Position numbers and translations under genes: made by a program. DNA of 13,717 bases, from NCBI GenBank assembly GCA_964592335.1, contig CAZQEU010000044.1:1-13717 (forward strand), read 5' to 3'. Each line of letters opens with the position of its first letter. The first letter of the stretch is position 1. The notes below the pieces were generated by a model. That model saw only the letters and a list, made by a program, of their open reading frames with translations. It was not told the DNA's origin and made no database searches. The stretch comes from CAZKUB01 sp964592335. Its GTDB lineage: Archaea > Thermoplasmatota > E2 > DHVEG-1. Shown here piece after piece: positions 7,040 through 13,571 of the stretch.

Positions 7040-8428
7040 ATGTTACCAAAAATAAATAAAAGATGGATATACATAGCTTTAGCAAGTATAATTTTTTTAA
7101 TTATAGTGTTAATTCCAAATCCTGAAGGATTAAGTGTTCTTGGGCAGAGAACTTTAGCTATTTTTGCTTTTATAATAATATTATGGATTACTAGACCTGT
7201 TTCATTTCCTGTAATATTTTTTTTCATAGCTGTATTATTGGTTGCAACAGGTGTTTTTACTCCAGAAAATGCGTTTCAAGGTATTGCTTCATCTACTATT
7301 TTCTTTCTTATCGGTGCTATAATACTTGCATTTGCAATTAGTAAGCATAACTTAGATAAAAGAATTGCACTAAGTTTTTTGAAAAGATTTGGTTCTTCTC
7401 CTTCTTATTTTTTATTTGGTATTATTTTGATTAGTGCTTTACTTTCTATGACTATGCCCGCTCATGGTGTTGTTGCAGTATTGATTCCAATTGTTTTAAG
7501 TATACTGCGATCAAGTAAAAATGATATCACAGAGACTAATTTTTCTAAATCTATTCTTCTTTCTGTTGCATATGCTTCATCAGTAGGTAGTATGGGAACC
7601 CTTTTAGGTGGTGCTAGAAATCCACTTGCAATTTCTTTGTATAATCAAGCGACGGGTGATACTGTTAGTTTTGTAAATTGGTTTGTTGCAGCAATACCTC
7701 TTGTTCTGGTTATGATTGTTTTTGTGTATTTTGTTATGCGTAAAGTGTATCCTTTGGAAAAAATTAATATGAAGGATATGAAAAGTTTTCTTTCAAAAGA
7801 AGTAAAAGAAATGGGTGGTTTTTCTTTTGGTGAAAAAAAGGCTCTTTTCTTTTTAATTTTGGCTTTTATTCTTTGGGCAGTTTTTGGTAGTCTAGTAGGG
7901 ATGGCAACTGTTGCAGTATTAATTGCTGCACTCTTAGGTGTTACTAAGACTTTGACTTGGGAGGATGTAGAGAGTAAGATTCCATGGGGAATTATTTTTC
8001 TATATGGTGGTGCGATAACATTAGCATTTGCTCTTACTAAAACAGGTGCTGCATCTTTTATTGCTCAAAATATTATTAATTTATTTGCTTTTCATCCTTA
8101 TTTATTGATATTTAGTATAGTGGTTCTTACTATTTTTTTATCTGAAGTAATGAGTAATGCTGCTGCAACAGGCACTATTCTTCCTATTGTTCTAACAGTT
8201 TTTTTAAGTATAGGATTGTCTGCAAAAATGGGTATGTATGTTGTGGCTTTGCCTTCTGCTTTTGCTTTTATGTTTATTATAGGAACTCCTGGTTCTGCGA
8301 TGGTTTATGATACTGGGCTGTTAAGTACTAGGGATTTTTTAAAACCTGGTTTAGCTCTCAATTTAATAGGAATTGGTTTGTTTATGACTATAGGTCTTGG
8401 TTGGTGGAAGATTTTAGGATTGTGGTAA
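7040..8428 (+). CDS. DASS (SLC13-like) anion/dicarboxylate transporter
   Basis: This 462-residue membrane protein has about 11-12 hydrophobic segments and the two-repeat layout of the divalent anion:sodium symporter family, which imports dicarboxylates, citrate, sulfate or phosphate with sodium. The two hairpin regions that normally contain Ser-Asn-Thr (SNT) are recognisable but altered. The first reads SVGSMGTLLGGARNPLA near residues 181-197, the second MSNAAATGTILPI near 375. In relatives these residues bind Na+ and the anion, so the substrate cannot be assigned. A weak GCGGGA precedes the ATG. The next gene, a UspA-like protein, starts one base after its stop, which suggests a functional pairing as seen for other transporters with Usp partners. 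Confidence 0.88.
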   Translation: MLPKINKRWIYIALASIIFLIIVLIPNPEGLSVLGQRTLAIFAFIIILWITRPVSFPVIFFFIAVLLVATGVFTPENAFQGIASSTIFFLIGAIILAFAISKHNLDKRIALSFLKRFGSSPSYFLFGIILISALLSMTMPAHGVVAVLIPIVLSILRSSKNDITETNFSKSILLSVAYASSVGSMGTLLGGARNPLAISLYNQATGDTVSFVNWFVAAIPLVLVMIVFVYFVMRKVYPLEKINMKDMKSFLSKEVKEMGGFSFGEKKALFFLILAFILWAVFGSLVGMATVAVLIAALLGVTKTLTWEDVESKIPWGIIFLYGGAITLAFALTKTGAASFIAQNIINLFAFHPYLLIFSIVVLTIFLSEVMSNAAATGTILPIVLTVFLSIGLSAKMGMYVVALPSAFAFMFIIGTPGSAMVYDTGLLSTRDFLKPGLALNLIGIGLFMTIGLGWWKILGLW

Positions 8429-8429
8429 A

Positions 8430-8921
8430 ATGAATAATATAAAAGATAAAAATAAGACGCATAGGGATTCTGGTAAAACAGTACTTATTGCATGTTACAG
8501 GAGGCCATATTTAAAGGATTCACTTGATTCAGTGGAATATCTTCTGAAAAAGCGGAATATAGAAAAAGTATATGTTTTAAGTATTACTGAAGCGAAAAAA
8601 CCAAGTGCTAACATAGAAAGTTATCTAGGTTCTAGAGATGTTAAAGATTTTGAAAATAAATTAGATGAGGATAAAACAGTTAGAGCTTCAAGATATGCCA
8701 ATGAGATTTTAAAAATCTGTGAAAAACTAGATATTGGTTGTGAAAAAATAGAAAGAAAAGGAAAGGCCTCAGAAATTATTCTAAAAGAAGCAAAAAAACA
8801 TAAACCATCTCACATCGTTGTTCACAAATCTGATAAATCAAAGATTGATAAACGCCTATCCGGTTCTGTAAGCGATGAAGTCTGTAAAGATTCTATGTGT
8901 ATTGTTACTATTCTTAAATAA
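8430..8921 (+). CDS. degenerate UspA-like protein paired with the transporter
   Basis: The 163-residue product has the UspA fold outline: a first strand KTVLIACYRRP, a middle EIILKEAKKHKPSHIVVH and an ending SGSVSDEVCKDSMCIVTIL that lines up with the GSVSEQVLHHSDATVMIV of the neighbouring UspA. The ATP loop is lost: where the other two have GSKG-9x-GS, this reads KSDKSKIDKRLSGS, lacking both loop glycines. It is therefore unlikely to bind ATP in the usual way and may act as a regulatory partner. Its ATG is one base past the stop of the DASS transporter, so translation is probably coupled. It ends only 5 bp from the converging DUF599 gene. Confidence 0.8.
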   Translation: MNNIKDKNKTHRDSGKTVLIACYRRPYLKDSLDSVEYLLKKRNIEKVYVLSITEAKKPSANIESYLGSRDVKDFENKLDEDKTVRASRYANEILKICEKLDIGCEKIERKGKASEIILKEAKKHKPSHIVVHKSDKSKIDKRLSGSVSDEVCKDSMCIVTILK

Positions 8922-8926
8922 AAATT

Positions 8927-9631
8927 TTAAATCGGTGTTTCTTCACCACAAGGTTGTCTAATGTCATGGTATTGAATTAATAATATTGTTATTATCACTG
9001 TTGCTATCATAAATGCATAGGCACTAATAAACCATAAAATAATTGCAACAACATAATAGATTCCTCGCATTCCATAGGTAAATCTGTTCATTGCTTTCAA
9101 AAATACTTCTGATTGTATTGACTTAGCATCTAAGGTACAAGTTTCTTTATCTTTTTTATGTATTTCTTTTGAGCCTGTCTTTTCAATTTCAGGTGTAGGA
9201 ACTCCAATAAGTATTGAAAATCTTACCAGTTGTCTTAGGGAGAGTAAGAACATAATTAAAGAGAAAACCAAAACTGCAAAAAATATTAGCATCTTATATT
9301 GAACTAATGATGTAGAAGAAATTGTTGAAAAATTAATTAATAATTCATCAATTCCGTTGGAAAATGATTGAACTAGTAACCCAAGTAAAATGAGCATTGT
9401 TGATGAAAGAAATGTTACTGCCATTATTAGATTTCTGAGGGTCTGTATTGCTTCTATTTTATTTTTTGATTCAGCCATGCTATTTACCCATAATTGATAA
9501 AAAATATTTAGCATCCCTCGTTTTGTTGTAGCTGGTTTTTTCATACCTAGTTTAAGTTTAATAGCATAAGCTAAGACACATACTAAGAACACTATAAATG
9601 CGATGAAATTTGCCATTTCAACAGATATCAT
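8927..9631 (-). CDS. DUF599 family membrane protein
   Basis: The 234-residue protein has four to five membrane segments and the DUF599 pattern: an N-terminal helix, YQLWVNSM, then IEAIQTLRNLIMAVTFLSSTMLI, a helix ending in LRQLVRFS, and a C-terminal YGMRGIYYVVAIILWF. The biochemical role of DUF599 is not known to me. I chose the ATG at 9631 over an upstream TTG at 9646. A TATA box (TTATATAA on the minus strand, 9653-9660) lies about 26 bp before 9631, which would place transcription start at or next to this ATG. That is the leaderless arrangement common in archaea. It is convergent with the transporter operon. Confidence 0.85.
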   Translation of the reverse strand: MISVEMANFIAFIVFLVCVLAYAIKLKLGMKKPATTKRGMLNIFYQLWVNSMAESKNKIEAIQTLRNLIMAVTFLSSTMLILLGLLVQSFSNGIDELLINFSTISSTSLVQYKMLIFFAVLVFSLIMFLLSLRQLVRFSILIGVPTPEIEKTGSKEIHKKDKETCTLDAKSIQSEVFLKAMNRFTYGMRGIYYVVAIILWFISAYAFMIATVIITILLIQYHDIRQPCGEETPI

Positions 9632-9650
9632 CTTGCTTTTACACAACTTA

Positions 9651-9663
9651 CAATTATATAAGT
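9651..9663 (-). promoter_or_regulatory. TATA box for leaderless DUF599 transcript
   Basis: On the minus strand this reads ACTTATATAATTG. Its centre is about 26 bp upstream of the ATG at 9631, the spacing at which archaeal transcription starts. It supports both the start choice and an archaeal host. Confidence 0.5.
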
Positions 9664-9712
9664 TTTATGATTTCAACTTGTGAAACAGAATATAAACTGT
9701 TTTTTATTTAAA

Positions 9713-9745
9713 TTTGAACCATTTTTGAGTTATCCTTTTATATAT
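9713..9745 (+). promoter_or_regulatory. stress-type promoter element plus TATA box, copy B
   Basis: TTTGAACC (9713-9720), the core ATTTTTGAGTTATCC (9721-9735) and the TATA box TTTTATATAT (9736-9745) follow the same layout as the copies at 5427 and 10565. Transcription would start near 9766, just before the structured, GC-rich leader. This copy is the clearest case of the 11-bp repeat of TTTGA (9713 and 9724). Confidence 0.65.
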
Positions 9746-9765
9746 TTCTAGATTTAAATTTGATA

Positions 9766-9870
9766 CGAATAGAGGAGTTGTAGAGCCTTTTGGGCGAATC
9801 CTTGTTTTGTTCGCATCCCATCCCCATACCATCATGGAATACATTCCTCCATGGTGGCTCTACAATGCCT
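9766..9870 (+). ncRNA. candidate structured leader RNA (three-way junction)
   Basis: About 48 of the 100 bases from 9771 to 9870 are G or C, far above the surroundings, and no ORF explains this. The ends form a perfect 10-bp stem, TTGTAGAGCC (9778-9787) with GGCTCTACAA (9856-9865). Inside, TGGGCGAA (9791-9798) pairs with TTCG (9810-9813) plus CCCA (9817-9820) across a 3-base bulge. ACCAT (9828-9832) pairs with ATGGT (9851-9855), and GGAA (9836-9839) pairs with TTCC (9844-9847). The result is a three-way junction. It begins just after promoter copy B and ends about 30 bases before the next gene, which has no clear ribosome site. It could be a riboswitch, an RNA thermometer or a separate small RNA. 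It matches no RNA family I recognise. Confidence 0.6.
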
Positions 9871-9897
9871 AAAAAAATTTATAAAAGTTGATGAATA

Positions 9898-10335
9898 ATG
9901 AACGAGGAAAAACCCATTGTGGAGGAGATATATGAAGCTCCAGCAGAAGATCTACCTGCTTTTGCTGCTAGAACAATAAATGAAGCGACTTGCATTCTTG
10001 AAGATTATGCTAACAAGCTTGTAAAAAAATCCGATATTTTTAACAACAGATGGGTGTTAGTAAATTTATTACATGTACTGTATAAGGATATTTTTTTGTT
10101 ACAAACTGAAGATTTAGATGATATTATTAAATCTAATCCTAAAAAATTAGATAAAAATCTTTCTGATCAGTGTAATCTGTGTAATAGAGATTTATCATGT
10201 ACCCTTGAAGTTAAAGGCGTTAAAGACGAAGAAAGAACTAAGGGAGTTTGTCTGGATTGTTTTATTTCAACTGTTAAAGAAGGTGATTGGTGGGATGAGG
10301 CTTGGGGGCGTTTAGAAGATGAGATTAAAAGTTAA
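9898..10335 (+). CDS. hypothetical protein with C-terminal four-Cys zinc-binding motif
   Basis: The 145-residue product is mostly helical and acidic at its N-terminus. From about residue 92 it carries CNLCNRDLSC, then LEVKG, then GVCLDCF, i.e. two CxxC pairs that should bind zinc or iron. The protein encoded at 11247 has the same order (CxxCG, VEVKG, ICDEC, then a short TV-containing tail), so the two share a domain. No strong ribosome site precedes the ATG at 9898. An ATG at 9891 is in another frame and stops after 14 codons. It follows the structured leader and overlaps the next gene by 17 bp. I cannot name a family; a stress-linked redox or metal sensor is speculative. Confidence 0.75.
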   Translation: MNEEKPIVEEIYEAPAEDLPAFAARTINEATCILEDYANKLVKKSDIFNNRWVLVNLLHVLYKDIFLLQTEDLDDIIKSNPKKLDKNLSDQCNLCNRDLSCTLEVKGVKDEERTKGVCLDCFISTVKEGDWWDEAWGRLEDEIKS

Positions 10336-10546
10336 AGATGTATGTTTTTGTTTTATTCCTGCGATGGTTGGCGTGTTAATGATATTTTTTACTGTACTTG
10401 GTGCTTTTAATGATAATGCAGGGCTTGATAAAGAGTTAGGATGGATTTTCTTTTGGGTATTTCTTGGTTTAGTTTTGATTTCTCATACGATAGTTTCAAT
10501 ATATACGGTGTGTAAAAAAGAGAGCGTTACAAAACAATGTAAGTGA
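10319..10546 (+). CDS. small membrane protein, two helices
   Basis: The 75-residue product has two membrane segments (about 9-30 and 40-63) and a Cys- and Lys-bearing tail. Its ATG lies 17 bp inside the preceding zinc-motif gene in another frame, so the pair is translationally coupled and probably functions together. Cysteines at positions 9 and 11 sit at the start of the first helix. I recognise no family. A T-rich stretch follows it. Confidence 0.65.
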   Translation: MRLKVKDVCFCFIPAMVGVLMIFFTVLGAFNDNAGLDKELGWIFFWVFLGLVLISHTIVSIYTVCKKESVTKQCK

Positions 10547-10547
10547 T

Positions 10548-10577
10548 TTATTTTTTAACTATTTTTAAATTGTTTTT
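10548..10577 (+). terminator. T-rich tract ending the 9898-10546 unit
   Basis: Directly after the stop the + strand has three T-runs of five or more (about 10551-10556, 10562-10566 and 10572-10576). These fit an archaeal T-tract terminator but overlap promoter copy C, whose own blocks are T-rich, so the assignment is not clean. Confidence 0.3.
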
Positions 10578-10595
10578 GAGTCATGGTTTTATATC
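10565..10595 (+). promoter_or_regulatory. stress-type promoter element plus TATA box, copy C
   Basis: TTTAAATTG is followed by the core TTTTTGAGTCATGG (10572-10585) and the TATA box TTTTATATC (10587-10595). This matches copies A and B in order and spacing. Transcription would start near 10617, only a few bases before the UspA gene of the redox-stress operon. Confidence 0.65.
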
Positions 10596-10631
10596 CTGCT
10601 GAGATTGGTTGCGAAATAGGTTGTGAAAAAT

Positions 10632-11069
10632 ATGGCAAAATCTAAAGAATTTAAGAAAATTGTGCTTGCAGTTGATGGATCTGATGCATCTAAAAAGGCT
10701 GCAAAGAAGGCTTTTTCGTTAGCAAAAGAAACTGATATTGATGTATCAGCAATACATGTTGTTCATGTTCCTGCTACTGCAGTCCCTACTCCGCATACTG
10801 CATATATGGGAGATATTGCTGGTTCTATGAAAAAACATGGAGAATCTATTCTTAATGATATTGAAAAGATGGGTTCTGATATGGGTGTTAAAGTAAAAAA
10901 AGAACTTGCTGAGGGTACTCCTGACGATGAGATTATTAAATTTGCTAATAAAAATGATTTAATTGTGATGGGCAGTAAAGGTCATTCTACTATCGGTAGA
11001 ATTTTGATTGGTAGTGTTTCAGAGAAAGTTTTACATCATTCAGATGCAACTGTGATGATAGTTCGGTAA
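10632..11069 (+). CDS. universal stress protein UspA, first gene of redox-stress operon
   Basis: This is a 145-residue UspA of the ATP-binding class. It has FKKIVLAVDGSDASKKA at the start, GTPDDEIIKFA in the middle and the loop GSKGHSTIGRILIGS, which satisfies G-2x-G-9x-G(S/T). The ending SDATVMIVR is identical to that of the UspA at 6010. I place the start at the ATG at 10632; an in-frame GTG at 10623 would add three residues and cannot be excluded, because the inferred transcript start (about 10617) lies just before both. It heads a rightward run of closely spaced genes for rubredoxin, ferritin-like protein, DJ-1/PfpI and superoxide reductase, and it directly follows promoter copy C. Confidence 0.93.
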   Translation: MAKSKEFKKIVLAVDGSDASKKAAKKAFSLAKETDIDVSAIHVVHVPATAVPTPHTAYMGDIAGSMKKHGESILNDIEKMGSDMGVKVKKELAEGTPDDEIIKFANKNDLIVMGSKGHSTIGRILIGSVSEKVLHHSDATVMIVR

Positions 11070-11091
11070 AATATGTTTGGATTTGGTATGT

Positions 11092-11250
11092 ATGGCTAAA
11101 TGGAAATGTTTAGTTTGTGGTTATATTTACGATTCTGAGAAAGGAGACCCAGATAATGGTGTAGAACCAGGTACTGCTTTTGAGGGCATTCCAGATGATT
11201 GGGTTTGTCCTGTTTGTGGTGCTGATAAGAGCCAATTTAAGAAATTATGA
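11092..11250 (+). CDS. rubredoxin
   Basis: This is a 52-residue, single-iron electron carrier. The two iron-binding pairs are CLVCG (residues 6-10) and CPVCG (39-43). The typical linker is also present: YIYDSEKGDPDNGVEPGT and DDWVCPVCG. The length is standard. Rubredoxin is the usual electron donor to superoxide reductase in anaerobes, and that gene lies 1.1 kb downstream in the same operon. The ATG at 11092 is used; upstream ATGs at 11073 and 11088 stop within eight codons. Its TGA stop overlaps the next gene's ATG (ATGA), which implies coupled translation. Confidence 0.95.
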   Translation: MAKWKCLVCGYIYDSEKGDPDNGVEPGTAFEGIPDDWVCPVCGADKSQFKKL

Positions 11251-11513
11251 ATTTGGGAAGTAGAACAATTATGAAAAAATGTAAAGATGGAAGAAAACAC
11301 ATCATAGTGGAAGAATATACAAGAAAAGATGGTGCTAAAGTTAGGTCTCATGAGAGAAGTTGTCCAATTAGAGGTTCTCCTAATGAGACTTGGAATTTGT
11401 GTTGTGTTTGTGGTGAAGAGTTTGGTCTTGGTGATCTTCATGATGTAGAAGTTAAAGGGGAAACAAAGCAGATCTGTGATGAATGTGTTGATACTGTACA
11501 TGGTTTAGTATAA
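11247..11513 (+). CDS. small zinc- or iron-binding protein with two CxxC pairs
   Basis: An 88-residue product if started at the ATG overlapping the rubredoxin stop; a second in-frame ATG at 11271 gives 80 residues beginning MKKCKDGRKH and is a credible alternative. The C-terminal half has CCVCGEEF, DVEVKGE and ICDEC, the same order as in the protein at 9898. The N-terminal half is basic, with additional cysteines (one in the KKCKDG segment and one in ERSCP). No named family is recognised. Overlap with rubredoxin and position before the ferritin-like gene suggest a part in redox or iron handling, by context only. Confidence 0.75.
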   Translation: MNLGSRTIMKKCKDGRKHIIVEEYTRKDGAKVRSHERSCPIRGSPNETWNLCCVCGEEFGLGDLHDVEVKGETKQICDECVDTVHGLV

Positions 11514-11532
11514 AAAAAAGAGGTGAAAGAAA

Positions 11533-11814
11533 ATGTTATCTAAAATACCAATTAAATTAGAAGATATTGAGGCTAGTAATATCGACAAAGAAATTCTTAG
11601 AGCTGGAATAATTGCAGAATATGATGCAATTAATCTTTATGAACAAATGGCTGCTCTTGCAAAAAGCAAGGATATTAAAAAAGTAATGCTTGATGTTGCA
11701 AAAGAAGAAAAAGAGCATGTTGGAGAGTTTCAAACAATTCTTTTAAGACTTGATGATGAGCTTGTTGAAGAGATGGAAGAAGGGAAAAAAGAAGTTGAGG
11801 AGCTTGTAGGATAA
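11533..11814 (+). CDS. encapsulin-type ferritin-like protein, stand-alone
   Basis: The 93-residue protein is a two-helix ferritin-like domain of the kind packed inside encapsulin shells. From memory it closely resembles the N-terminal ferritin-like domain fused to the Pyrococcus furiosus encapsulin: shared segments include IIAE.DAINLYEQMA, LDVA.EEK.HVGEF and a final EVEELVG against EVKELTG. Metal ligands by alignment to the Rhodospirillum EncFtn are E29, E59 and H62. Such proteins oxidise ferrous iron at a subunit interface. Here the ORF stops where the Pyrococcus protein continues into the shell domain, and no shell gene is visible in this window. An AGAGGTGA ribosome site (11519-11526) sets the start. 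Confidence 0.88.
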   Translation: MLSKIPIKLEDIEASNIDKEILRAGIIAEYDAINLYEQMAALAKSKDIKKVMLDVAKEEKEHVGEFQTILLRLDDELVEEMEEGKKEVEELVG

Positions 11815-11832
11815 AAAAGGAGGTTAAAGGTT

Positions 11833-12342
11833 TTGAAAAATATTGCAATAATTATTGATGATTTGTTCGAAGATTCTGAGTATTCAGAACCTGCTTACAG
11901 TTTCACAACTGCAGGCCATAATCTTACCCATGTTGGTTTAAAAAAAGGGAAAACTGTAAAGGGAAAAAACGAGGAAACAAAAGTAACAATTGATGCAGCA
12001 ATTAAGGATGTATCAATTAATGATTTTGATGCGTTGTTAATCCCTGGTGGTTATTCACCTGATAAGCTTAGATCTCATGACGAAGCAGTAGAGTTTGTTA
12101 AAGATTTTATGGCTACTGGCAAACCTGTGTTTTCTATCTGTCATGGTCCACAGTTGTTGATTTCTGCTGATGTTCTCAAAGGTCGAAGGGTTACAGGTTG
12201 GAAATCTATTATTCAGGATATTAAAAATGCAGGGGCAGAATTTGTTGATAATGAAGTTGTAGAAGATGGTAATCTTGTTAGTAGTCGTAGTCCTCGAGAT
12301 TTACCAGCTTTTATTCAAACAAGTTTAAAGAAATTAAAATAA
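11833..12342 (+). CDS. DJ-1/PfpI family protein
   Basis: The 169-residue product has the class I glutamine amidotransferase-like fold of the DJ-1/PfpI family, whose members include proteases, deglycase-like enzymes and general stress protein 18. The nucleophile elbow is SICHGPQ with C103 followed by H104, and the conserved acidic residue is E13 in the LFEDSEY segment, as in PfpI. The IPGGYSPDKLR segment (70-80) and the TGWKSI region are typical. The start is a TTG at 11833, placed after the strong AAAGGAGG ribosome site (11816-11823). No earlier start fits. It lies 18 bp after the ferritin-like gene. Actual activity (protease or deglycase) cannot be told from sequence. Confidence 0.93.
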   Translation: MKNIAIIIDDLFEDSEYSEPAYSFTTAGHNLTHVGLKKGKTVKGKNEETKVTIDAAIKDVSINDFDALLIPGGYSPDKLRSHDEAVEFVKDFMATGKPVFSICHGPQLLISADVLKGRRVTGWKSIIQDIKNAGAEFVDNEVVEDGNLVSSRSPRDLPAFIQTSLKKLK

Positions 12343-12363
12343 AAATTTGGAGGTGAGAAATTT

Positions 12364-12774
12364 ATGGAAACAAAAATGAAAGAAAAAATAGGAAGTTTAA
12401 TACAAGAGGCTGATTGGAAGAAAGAAAAACATGTTCCGGTTATTGATTGTGCAGATGAAGTATCAAAAGATGAAATGTTTGATGTAAAAGTAGGTCTTGG
12501 TAAAGAGATATCTCATCCTAATACTACTGAGCATCACATTCGTTGGATAGATCTATATTTTCATCCTGATGGCGAGAAATTCCCGTATCATGTTGGTCGA
12601 TATGAGTTTAATGCCCATGGTGAAAGTGTCGATGGTCCAAATGAAAGCACTGTTTATACTCATCATGCTGTAACAACAAGTTTTAAAACTAGTAAACCAG
12701 GAACAATTCTTGCATTAGCTTTGTGTAATATTCATGGTCTATGGCAATCTTCAAAACAAATAGGTGTAAAATAA
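12364..12774 (+). CDS. superoxide reductase (neelaredoxin type)
   Basis: This enzyme reduces superoxide to hydrogen peroxide without making oxygen, at a square-pyramidal Fe(His4Cys) centre. All ligands are seen: E21-K22-H23 near the N-terminus, H51 and H57 in HPNTTEHH, and C121 and H124 in CNIHGLW. The Glu and Lys of EKH are the residues that ligate and attract substrate in the Pyrococcus enzyme, to which long segments are very similar. There is no N-terminal desulforedoxin domain, so this is the one-iron form of 136 residues. GGAGGTGA (12350-12357) sets the ATG at 12364. Rubredoxin in the same operon is the likely electron donor. No peroxidase or rubrerythrin for the peroxide produced is in the window. 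Confidence 0.97.
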   Translation: METKMKEKIGSLIQEADWKKEKHVPVIDCADEVSKDEMFDVKVGLGKEISHPNTTEHHIRWIDLYFHPDGEKFPYHVGRYEFNAHGESVDGPNESTVYTHHAVTTSFKTSKPGTILALALCNIHGLWQSSKQIGVK

Positions 12775-12793
12775 TCAATAGGTTGATCAGAAA

Positions 12794-13558
12794 ATGAAAG
12801 ATGATTTATTTGATTTAGGAGGGAAAACTGCTATTGTAACTGGTGCTAGCCGAGGCCTTGGCAAAGCAATGGCAATTGGTCTTGCAAAAGCTGGTGCTGA
12901 TGTTGTAGTCACTGATGTTTTAGATACAAAAACAACAGTTAAAGAAATTAAGGAACTACATCGCGAGTCTTTTGGATTAGAAGTCGATGTTAGTAATAAA
13001 TCTGATGTTGAAGCAATGGTAAAGGAAGTTAAAGAAAAATTTGGAAGTATTGATATTCTTGTAAATAACGCAGGTATTCTTCGAACTGGTAATGCTGAGG
13101 TATTGAACAAGGAAGATTGGGATAAAGTAATTGAAGTAAATCTTACTGGTCAATTTCTTTGCGCCCAAGCTGTTGGCCGGGAAATGATGAAGCAGAAATT
13201 TGGTGGTAGAATAATTAATATTTCAAGTATAGCAGGTCTAGCAGGATACGCCTCTTCTGTGCCATATAGTGCTAGTAAAGCAGGTGTTATTTCTTTGACA
13301 CAGACTTTGGCTGCTGAATGGGGTAAACATAAAATTAATGTTAATGCAATATGCCCAGGAGTTTTTGCAACTGATATGACAAAGGATTATCTAAAAGACA
13401 AACAGTTTATGAAAAATATTGAGAATAATGTGCCTTTGAATAGATATGCAAAGCCTGAAGAGCTTGTTGGAACAGTTATTTATCTTGCATCAAAGGCTTC
13501 TGATTATGTAACTGGACATTCTATTGTTATTGATGGTGGTTGGACCGCAGCATTATAA
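12794..13558 (+). CDS. short-chain dehydrogenase/reductase (SDR)
   Basis: This is a classical SDR of 254 residues. It has the cofactor motif TGASRGLG (16-23), the NNAG motif near 91, a catalytic Ser in INISSIAG, the YSASK active site and a C-terminal DGGW segment. The start FDLGGKTAIVTGASRGLGKA and overall length resemble the gluconate 5-dehydrogenase and 2-deoxy-gluconate 3-dehydrogenase (KduD) group and FabG-like reductases. The residue ending the second strand is Asp (VVVTD), which usually favours NAD over NADP. Substrate cannot be assigned. It follows superoxide reductase by 19 bp and precedes an oxidoreductase gene by 13 bp, so it lies within or at the end of the same transcription unit. 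Confidence 0.93.
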   Translation: MKDDLFDLGGKTAIVTGASRGLGKAMAIGLAKAGADVVVTDVLDTKTTVKEIKELHRESFGLEVDVSNKSDVEAMVKEVKEKFGSIDILVNNAGILRTGNAEVLNKEDWDKVIEVNLTGQFLCAQAVGREMMKQKFGGRIINISSIAGLAGYASSVPYSASKAGVISLTQTLAAEWGKHKINVNAICPGVFATDMTKDYLKDKQFMKNIENNVPLNRYAKPEELVGTVIYLASKASDYVTGHSIVIDGGWTAAL

Positions 13559-13571
13559 AAGAGATAGAATT

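Noticed and set aside
9791..9820. tRNA-like T-arm in the leader region (TTCGCATCCC)
   Set aside because: No acceptor, D-arm or anticodon stem at tRNA spacing; the 10-bp closing stem does not fit a tRNA.
9874..9886. TATA-like AATTTATAAAAG just before the 9898 gene
   Set aside because: It is only about 16 bp from the start codon, too close to give a transcript containing that ATG; copy B upstream is a better promoter.
11073..11091. Earlier start codons for rubredoxin
   Set aside because: The ATGs at 11073 and 11088 both reach a stop within eight codons.
12787..13168. Minus-strand ORFs inside the SDR gene
   Set aside because: They overlap strongly conserved SDR motifs in the + frame and have no features of their own.
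13550..13562. TATA-like ATTATAAAAGA before the 2-oxoacid oxidoreductase gene
   Set aside because: It spans the SDR stop codon and lies about 15 bp from the next ATG, too close for an archaeal promoter; cotranscription is simpler.
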